Positions 58,690 to 64,000 of a stretch of 64,000 bases of DNA are shown in pieces (position 1 is the first letter of the stretch; each line of letters begins with the position of its first letter). Source of the DNA: CAZYBO01 sp964645205 (lineage in GTDB: Bacteria > Pseudomonadota > Alphaproteobacteria > Rickettsiales > SXRF01); the NCBI GenBank assembly GCA_964645205.1, contig CAZYBO010000002.1:1-64000 (forward strand), written 5' to 3'. The notes beneath the pieces were generated by a model. It saw only the letters and a list, made by a program, of their open reading frames with translations, did no database searches and was not told the DNA's origin. Both the position numbers and the translations under genes were made by a program.

Positions 58690-59862
58690 ATGCCTCCTCT
58701 CGCCATCTACATCCACTGGCCGTTTTGTAAATCAAAATGCCCCTATTGCGATTTCAACAGCCATGTGCGTGACCGCGTTGAGTTTTCGCGCTGGCAGCAG
58801 GCGTTGTTGCGCGAGCTGGAATATATGGCGTCGAAAGTGAGCGGTCATGAAGTCGCCAGCATTTTCTTCGGCGGCGGCACACCCTCGCTGATGCCGCCTG
58901 CGATTGCGGAAGCGCTGATAAAACGGGTGCATGATTTATGGCCGGTATCGGATACGCTGGAGATTACGCTGGAAGCGAACCCGACATCCGTAGAAACTAA
59001 TACCTTCCCCGACTTCGCGGCGGCAGGGGTAAACCGCGTGTCGCTCGGCGTTCAGTCGCTAGACGATAAGGAGCTGGCGTTCCTCGGGCGTGGGCATAGC
59101 GCGAAGGAAGCGCTCGCCGCCATCGCGCTGGCGAAAAAAACCTTCGACCGTTATTCGTTCGACCTGATCTATGCGCGCCCGAACCAGACGCTGGCCGCAT
59201 GGGACGCCGAGTTGTCGCAGGCACTCGACCATGCGGCCGGGCATCTTTCGCTCTACCAGCTCACCATTGAGGAAAACACCGCTTTCCACCACGCCTACGC
59301 CAAAGGCAATTTCACCCTGCCGAATGAAGAGGCGTCGGAAGCACTCTACCGGCTCACCGAGGAGCGTATGCAAGACGCAGGTTACGCGGCCTATGAAGTA
59401 TCGAATTACGCGAAGCCGGGGCATGAATGCCGCCACAATCTCGCCTACTGGCTGGGCGGAGATTATATCGGTGTCGGTGCGGGCGCGCATGGGCGCATTA
59501 CCGCAAATGGCCAGCGCATCGCCACCCAGACGCTCAAAAGCCCAGAGCGCTGGCTGGAAAATGTCGAGCGCGATGGGCAAGCCGTGGAAATCTGGCAACA
59601 GGTTTCCCGCGAGGATGAAGCCGCCGAGCGTTTGATGATGGGGCTGCGGCTTGCAGGCGGCATCGAATACCGCGCCTTTTCCGAACGCAGCGGGTTTGCG
59701 CTGGGCGATTACCTCGATGCGAAGAAGGTCGCGCTCTACACCGGAAAGGGGTTGTTGGAGCCTTCCAGCGAACGGCTGCAGGTTACTCTGAAGGGGCGGC
59801 TGGTGCTGAACCGGTTGATTGCGGAGCTGCTGGCGGAGCCTCGGGCGCAGGCTTCCCTGTAA
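58690..59862 (+). CDS. hemW: Heme chaperone HemW (radical SAM)
   Basis: The 390-residue protein has the radical-SAM cysteines Cys13, Cys17 and Cys20 (CKSKCPYCDF), FFGGGTPSLMP, GVNRVSLGVQSLDDKELAFLGRGHS and LSLYQLTIEENTAF. It resembles HemN but is of HemW length and is thought to transfer heme to respiratory enzymes. Its last 80 nt overlap the convergent LpoA-like gene. Confidence 0.93.
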   Translation: MPPLAIYIHWPFCKSKCPYCDFNSHVRDRVEFSRWQQALLRELEYMASKVSGHEVASIFFGGGTPSLMPPAIAEALIKRVHDLWPVSDTLEITLEANPTSVETNTFPDFAAAGVNRVSLGVQSLDDKELAFLGRGHSAKEALAAIALAKKTFDRYSFDLIYARPNQTLAAWDAELSQALDHAAGHLSLYQLTIEENTAFHHAYAKGNFTLPNEEASEALYRLTEERMQDAGYAAYEVSNYAKPGHECRHNLAYWLGGDYIGVGAGAHGRITANGQRIATQTLKSPERWLENVERDGQAVEIWQQVSREDEAAERLMMGLRLAGGIEYRAFSERSGFALGDYLDAKKVALYTGKGLLEPSSERLQVTLKGRLVLNRLIAELLAEPRAQASL

Positions 59863-61099
59863 ATTTGCGTTGCTCAAATCCCAGCGGCGCGGGGTCGATG
59901 ATCTTGAAGCCGGTCGGCGTCACTTCCATCACCGCCAGCCTACGTTCGATCGTGCCGTCGGCGCGCAGGCGGAACAGGCCGTTGGCGGGGCTGTTGAAAC
60001 CGCTGGGGTCGATGAGCGCAGCCGTGCTGATGCTGGTGGCGGGCGACGGCATGGACACGGCCACCGCGAGCGTCACGGCATCATAGGCCATGCTTGCTAG
60101 CCGCACGGGTTTATAGCCGTAGACCGTCATGAAGCGCCGCTCGAAATCGTGATAGGCGTTCGGCGGCGAACTTGCGAACCATGCGCCCTGCATTTCGGGG
60201 ATTTTGGCGATTTCCGGATCGTCCCACAGGCCGGTGCCCAGCAGCTTGATCTTGCTTAAATCGAGGTTGGTTTTCTTCAGCGACTGGATGATGTTTTTTA
60301 ACTGGTAGCCGCCATCGCCGATGAAGATGGCCTGAAAGCGACGTTCCTCGCTGGCGTTGTTGTAGGTGTTGACGAGGCGCGAGATAGCGGCGTCAATGTT
60401 AGCCGGGCTGGGCGCGTAGAATTCCGTAGGCGAAACGATCCCGCCTTTGTTGCGGTAAATTTCCCCGAGCGTTTCGTTGATCTTCTCGCCATAGGAATCG
60501 TTAGGCGCGAGCACCGCGACGCGCTGCAACTTATGCAGGAAGGCGTAATCCGCCAGCCGCGACACCTGCTGTTCCGGCAGGAAGCCGAACAGGTACACGC
60601 CGTTGCCCGCCACTGCCTTATTGTTGGAGAAGGTCAGCATGCTGATGTTTTTCTCCTGCGCCAGCGGCGCGATCGCGGTCACCGACTGGCTGAACAGCGG
60701 GCCGATGATGAAGGTGGCCTTCTGCTCCAGCGCCTGTTTCGTGGCGACCACGGCGTCGGCGGGCGTGTTGCCGGTGTCGCGCGGCATGAGCACGATCTGC
60801 GAGTGGATGCGGTTCGACGGCACGGCGAGGTAATTATCGTACAGCGCCATGGTCGCGGCATCGAGCATGGCGTTGCCCACTGCGGAGGAATCGCCCGAAA
60901 GCGGCAGCAGTAGCGCGACTTTCACTGCCGGTGTCTGGTTGGGGATAAGCCCTTTGGGGATGACGGCGTTATCGCCCACGACGGCTGAAGGCGGCTGCCC
61001 GGCCACGCGGGAACGCGACGGGGCGGCGTTTTTGTCGGGTACGCATGCCGGCAGCGCAAACACGCTTATCGCCAGCAGGCTATGCAAAATCGTTTTCAT
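59783..61099 (-). CDS. LpoA-like penicillin-binding protein activator lipoprotein
   Basis: From the ATG at 61099 the 438-residue protein has a lipoprotein signal (LPAC, Cys19) and a periplasmic-binding-protein type I fold: VKVALLLPLSGDSSAVGNAMLDAATMAL, FIIGPLFSQSVTAIAPLAQEKNISMLTFSNN, RVAVLAPNDSYGEKI. LpoA activates PBP1A in gammaproteobacteria; here only its C-terminal-type domain is present. As in E. coli it is divergent from rsmI. The Pro/Ala-rich C-terminus lies in the 80-nt overlap with hemW. Confidence 0.88.
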   Translation of the reverse strand: MKTILHSLLAISVFALPACVPDKNAAPSRSRVAGQPPSAVVGDNAVIPKGLIPNQTPAVKVALLLPLSGDSSAVGNAMLDAATMALYDNYLAVPSNRIHSQIVLMPRDTGNTPADAVVATKQALEQKATFIIGPLFSQSVTAIAPLAQEKNISMLTFSNNKAVAGNGVYLFGFLPEQQVSRLADYAFLHKLQRVAVLAPNDSYGEKINETLGEIYRNKGGIVSPTEFYAPSPANIDAAISRLVNTYNNASEERRFQAIFIGDGGYQLKNIIQSLKKTNLDLSKIKLLGTGLWDDPEIAKIPEMQGAWFASSPPNAYHDFERRFMTVYGYKPVRLASMAYDAVTLAVAVSMPSPATSISTAALIDPSGFNSPANGLFRLRADGTIERRLAVMEVTPTGFKIIDPAPLGFEQRKFTGKPAPEAPPAAPQSTGSAPAAPSE

Positions 61100-61138
61100 G
61101 GTGATATAGTCAGGAAAATATGTGGGGATAAGGCTAGC

Positions 61139-62005
61139 GTGAAAGAGGGTTCCAGTCAAACGATACTGCCAGGGCTATACGTGGTTCCAACGCCGATCGG
61201 CAACCTGCGCGACATCACGCTTAGGGCGCTCGACGCGCTGAAGGAAGCCGACCTCATCGCCTGCGAGGATACGCGCGTGACGGCGAAGTTGCTGTCGCAT
61301 TACGGCATCAGGAAACCTACGCTTTCCTATAACGACCATAATGGCGAAGGCCGTCGCCCGCAGATCATGGACGCGCTGCGCGACGGCAAATGCGTGGCGC
61401 TGGTGTCCGATGCGGGAACGCCGCTGGTGTCCGACCCCGGCTATAAGTTGGTGCGCGAGGCGTTGCAATCGGGCATTTATGTCACCGCGTTGCCGGGTGC
61501 GACCAGTATCCTGCCCGCCCTTACCTTATCCGCCCTGCCTACGGATGCGTTTTTCTTCGCCGGATTCCTGCCCGCGAAAACGGAAGCGTGCCGGAAATAT
61601 ATCGCAAGCTTGGCTGCGATTCCTTCCACGCTTATATTCTTTGAGTCCGCGCGCAGGCTTGACGATACGCTGGCGCTGCTGCACGAAGGCTTCGGCGACC
61701 GCGAGGCGGCGGTGGTGCGCGAGATCAGCAAGCTCTACGAGGAAAGCAGGCGCGGCACGTTGTCGCAATTGCAGGCGCATTACGTAAAAAACGGCGCACC
61801 TAAGGGCGAGGTGGTGATCGTGGTGGCGCCGCCTGGCGAAGCGGTGCATGCGCAGGACGATATGGAATCTGCGCTGAAGCTGCTGCTTGCGTCGCACAGC
61901 GTGAAAGAAGCGGCGGCTATCCTTGCCGAGCAGACGGGAAGGCCGCGCAAGGAAATCTACGCACTGGCGCTTACGCTGGGAGCAGGCCATGGCAAAAGCG
62001 GGTAA
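61139..62005 (+). CDS. rsmI: 16S rRNA (cytidine1402-2'-O)-methyltransferase
   Basis: The protein has the RsmI signature LYVVPTPIGNLRDITLRALDALKEADLIACEDTR, LVSDAGTPLVSDPGYKLV and ALPGATSILPALTLSALPTDAFFFAGFLP. The GTG at 61139, a few nt after AAGG, gives 288 residues and fits the usual N-terminus; an ATG at 61082 would overlap the divergent lipoprotein start. It overlaps yraN by 17 nt. Confidence 0.95.
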   Translation: MKEGSSQTILPGLYVVPTPIGNLRDITLRALDALKEADLIACEDTRVTAKLLSHYGIRKPTLSYNDHNGEGRRPQIMDALRDGKCVALVSDAGTPLVSDPGYKLVREALQSGIYVTALPGATSILPALTLSALPTDAFFFAGFLPAKTEACRKYIASLAAIPSTLIFFESARRLDDTLALLHEGFGDREAAVVREISKLYEESRRGTLSQLQAHYVKNGAPKGEVVIVVAPPGEAVHAQDDMESALKLLLASHSVKEAAAILAEQTGRPRKEIYALALTLGAGHGKSG

Positions 62006-62372
62006 GCGCAGGCGCGCGCATGATTACGGGCTTGTCGCCGAAAGAGTCGCGGCGTTCGCGTTGCGCTGCAAAGGCTATCGCATCCTTGCGGGGCGGCATC
62101 GCAATCATTTAGGTGAAATCGACCTGCTGGCCTTCCGGCGCGGCACGCTGGTGGCGGTGGAAGTGAAAGCGAGGAAAAATTTTGCCGCGTGTGAAGAAAG
62201 CATTCCCGCATGGAAACAGCAGAAGATTGCGCGCGCGCTCGAACTTGCCATGGCAGGCGGCAGTAAAATCGCTGGACTTGCCCAAGCGCGGGTTCATAAT
62301 ATACGCTTCGATGCGGTGTGGGTGGTGCCCTGCCGTTGGCCGAAACACATAGAGGATGCATGGAGAGTATGA
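61989..62372 (+). CDS. yraN: UPF0102 (YraN) endonuclease-like protein
   Basis: The 127-residue protein has the YraN pattern: GLVAERVAAFALRCKGYRILAGRHRNHLGEIDLLAFRRGTLVAVEVKARK, a restriction-endonuclease-like fold with the E...D..EVK metal site. Its cellular role is not settled. The ATG at 61989 lies inside the rsmI end. It overlaps the next gene. Confidence 0.93.
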   Translation: MAKAGKRRRAHDYGLVAERVAAFALRCKGYRILAGRHRNHLGEIDLLAFRRGTLVAVEVKARKNFAACEESIPAWKQQKIARALELAMAGGSKIAGLAQARVHNIRFDAVWVVPCRWPKHIEDAWRV

Positions 62373-62974
62373 TGCGCATAGCGGTTTCATTGGGTTTGGT
62401 TGCCAGCTTATTGCTGACGTCCGGCTGTATACCGGTGCTGATTGGCGCGGGCACGGAAACCGCAGTGGTAGTGGCGCAGGAGCGTTCCGTAGGCAGCGCG
62501 GTGGACGACGCCAGCATCCTGATCCGCATCAAGAATCTCTACGCCAAGCAGGACTACAAAGACCTGCTCGCCAACGTGGAAGTGAAATCCGTGGAAGGCC
62601 GCGTGCTGCTCACCGGCAACGTGGATAAGCCCGAATCGCAGATCGAAGCGGTGCGCCTCGCATGGCAGGTGGATGGTGTGAAGGAAGTGATCAACGAAGT
62701 GCAGATCAACGACAAGGCGGGCATCTGGAACTATACGCGCGACGTGTGGATCAGTACGCAGATACGCAGCCGTCTTATCATCACCAAGGATATACGTTCG
62801 ATCAACTACTCGGTTATCACCGTAAATCAGGTGGTGTACTTGACCGGTATCGCGCAGGATCAGGCGGAGCTTGACCGCGTAACCTACGTCGCCAGCACCA
62901 CGAATTACGTGCAGCGCGTGGTCAGCTATGTGCGCCTGAAAGACGATCCGCGCCGCGGCTACCTGCCGCAATAG
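62360..62974 (+). CDS. BON-domain lipoprotein (DolP/YraP-like)
   Basis: The protein of about 204 residues has a lipobox (LLTSGC) and two BON domains (SILIRIKNLY...VEVKSVEGRVLLTGNVDKPES and STQIRSRLIITKDIRSINYSVITVNQVVYLTGIAQDQAELD). DolP is an outer-membrane lipoprotein that supports envelope integrity. Starts at 62360, 62369 and 62372 are possible; AGAGGA precedes the first and GGAGAG the last. The mature lipoprotein is the same in each case. Confidence 0.9.
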   Translation: MESMMRIAVSLGLVASLLLTSGCIPVLIGAGTETAVVVAQERSVGSAVDDASILIRIKNLYAKQDYKDLLANVEVKSVEGRVLLTGNVDKPESQIEAVRLAWQVDGVKEVINEVQINDKAGIWNYTRDVWISTQIRSRLIITKDIRSINYSVITVNQVVYLTGIAQDQAELDRVTYVASTTNYVQRVVSYVRLKDDPRRGYLPQ

Positions 62975-62975
62975 C

Positions 62976-63914
62976 ATGACGCTTTCCGTCGCTATCCAGA
63001 TGGACGAGATCTCGTCCATCAATCCGAAAAGCGACACCACGCTGCTGCTCGGTGCAGAGGCCAACCGGCGCGGCCACCGCGTGTGGCATTATACACCTGC
63101 CACATTGAGCGCGCGCGAAGGCGCGATCACCACGCCCGCTTCGCGCATTACGTTTCATCCCGGGGCAGAGCGCTATTATGAGCTGGGTGAACACGCGACG
63201 CTCGACCTGCGCACGATGGATGTGGTCTTGCTGCGGCAAGACCCGCCGTTCAATATGGCCTATATCACCAGCACCTATTTTTTAGAGGCGCTGTTGCCGA
63301 AAACCTTCGTCACCAACCATCCCGCCAGCGTGCGCGGCATGCCCGAAAAATGGTTTCCTTCCCTCTTTCCCCAATTCACGCCGCCCACGCTGATCACCAC
63401 GGATGCGAACGAGATCGGGAAGTTCAAAGACGAGTATAAAGACATCGTTATCAAACCGTTCTACGGTCATGGCGGACGCTCGGTTTTTCGTACCGGCGCA
63501 AGCGACGTCAATTACCATGCCCTGCTGGAGGCGATGCTCGGCAAGGGTGCTGAACCGGTAGTAGTGCAGCGTTTTCTGCCCGAAGTAAAAGATCAGGATC
63601 GCCGCATCATCTTGATCGACGGCGAATTCGCAGGCGCAGTCGGGCGCATTCCTGCAGGCGATGAAATCCGCGCCAATTTCCGCGTCGGCGGCACGGCGGC
63701 GAAGGTGGAACTGAGCAAACGGCAAAAGGAAATTTGCGAAGCGTTGTCGCCCGTACTGAAAGCAAAAGGCATTTTATTCGCGGGCGTCGACGTGATCGGC
63801 GACTGGCTCACCGAAATCAACATCACCTCGCCCACCGGCTTCGTGCCGATCAACCGGCTCTACGGCAAGAAACTGGAAAGCGAATTTTGGGACGCGGTGG
63901 AGAAAAAATTATAA
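62976..63914 (+). CDS. gshB: Glutathione synthetase
   Basis: GshB adds glycine to gamma-glutamylcysteine. The 312-residue ATP-grasp enzyme has VAIQMDEISSINPKSDTTLLLGAEANRRGH, MDVVLLRQDPPFNMAYITSTYFLE, VIKPFYGHGGRSVFR and FAGVDVIGDWLTEINITSPTG. It starts 1 nt after the BON lipoprotein stop. A weak inverted repeat (CTTATCCC...GGGAGAAG, 63928-63948) follows and may be its terminator. Confidence 0.97.
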   Translation: MTLSVAIQMDEISSINPKSDTTLLLGAEANRRGHRVWHYTPATLSAREGAITTPASRITFHPGAERYYELGEHATLDLRTMDVVLLRQDPPFNMAYITSTYFLEALLPKTFVTNHPASVRGMPEKWFPSLFPQFTPPTLITTDANEIGKFKDEYKDIVIKPFYGHGGRSVFRTGASDVNYHALLEAMLGKGAEPVVVQRFLPEVKDQDRRIILIDGEFAGAVGRIPAGDEIRANFRVGGTAAKVELSKRQKEICEALSPVLKAKGILFAGVDVIGDWLTEINITSPTGFVPINRLYGKKLESEFWDAVEKKL

Positions 63915-63957
63915 CCAGTATTTTCCCTTATCCCAATTCGGGAGAAGGCATATGGTA

Positions 63958-64000
63958 TTACTTCCCATACGCAATGAAATGCGGATTCTCGAATCCCGGC
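63958..64000 (-). CDS. Possible C-terminus of a convergent gene (cut by window edge)
   Basis: On the minus strand the last bases read PGFENPHFIAYGK and a TAA stop, which looks like a protein end, with a weak terminator-like hairpin between it and gshB. The alternative is a plus-strand gene starting at the ATG at 63952 after GGGAGAAGG. With 43 nt the identity cannot be told. Confidence 0.3.
   Translation of the reverse strand, partial: PGFENPHFIAYGK

Noticed and set aside
63952..64000. Plus-strand gene starting at the window end
   Set aside because: The ATG has a possible GGGAGAAGG site, but that string is part of a weak hairpin and the minus strand offers a plausible protein end; undecidable from 49 nt.

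Overview
The window is a 64 kb piece of a free-living-type alphaproteobacterial chromosome. Evidence for this: the mdh-sucC-sucD-sucA-sucB-lpdA block; hemE beside a DnaA-box-rich gap (the place of the replication origin in Caulobacter); the MltA/Tim44/Smr/SecB neighbourhood; a complete Kdo-lipid A block; RpoH; and OmpR-type two-component pairs. I cannot place it below class. No transposase, phage gene or CRISPR array is visible, but several families of small palindromic repeats are scattered through it, two of them inside protein-coding genes in frame.

Layout. 1-4515 (minus): the 5' end of tuf, tRNA-Gly(TCC), a curli-type functional-amyloid cluster (CsgG, CsgF and three curlin-repeat proteins) and tRNA-Tyr(GTA). 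4584-9409 (minus): MFS transporter, MCWS membrane protein, GST, rlmN, a small unknown and a degenerate response regulator. 9483-12067: ribA, a TAXI solute receptor, an unknown single-pass membrane protein. 12198-19068 (plus): tightly overlapping pmbA-like, msbA, DUF374 acyltransferase, waaA, lpxK, lpxL, i.e. lipid A core assembly and export. 19058-23089: xseA, purD, yciB, phoB. 23096-26345 (minus): OmpR/EnvZ-like pair overlapping a CCA-adding enzyme. 26388-30842: smr, mltA, tim44-like, secB, an OmpA-like protein, dnaQ. 30832-33062 (minus): coaE, aroE, ppsR. 33063-33411: candidate oriC. 33412-37942 (plus): hemE, hemH, hemJ, rho and a membrane protein. 38091-47405: the TCA block with two small unrelated genes embedded. 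47542-51109: rpoH, bc1-assembly chaperone, an unknown, Sco, gmk. 51143-55243: rsmA, CbiB-like protein, patatin, a four-helix-bundle (S23) gene bounded by inverted repeats, bdhA. 55296-58613: a second two-component system with a small unknown gene between regulator and kinase, and an unknown. 58690-63914: hemW, LpoA-like lipoprotein, rsmI, yraN, BON lipoprotein, gshB.

Most interesting. (1) The curlin operon is preceded by two adjacent sites that match the Pho box very well, exactly 10 nt from a -10 hexamer, and the second curli transcript has its own Pho box at the same 10-nt spacing, which predicts a leaderless mRNA. A PhoB gene lies at 22.4 kb. This points to a phosphate-starvation-controlled amyloid that lacks CsgE, CsgC and CsgD, with a CtrA-like site over the promoter. 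(2) The cluster sits between tRNA-Tyr and tRNA-Gly, upstream of tuf, and both tRNAs end in the same 34-nt hairpin repeat with a compensatory base-pair change. (3) A likely chromosome origin lies at 33.06-33.41 kb, with genes diverging from it. (4) The S23-type gene carries 30-nt inverted repeats, one of which encodes its own C-terminus. (5) Palindromic repeats are fixed in frame in the CCA-adding enzyme and the Smr protein. (6) Rho has an Asn/Gln/Ser-rich insertion before its ATPase domain.
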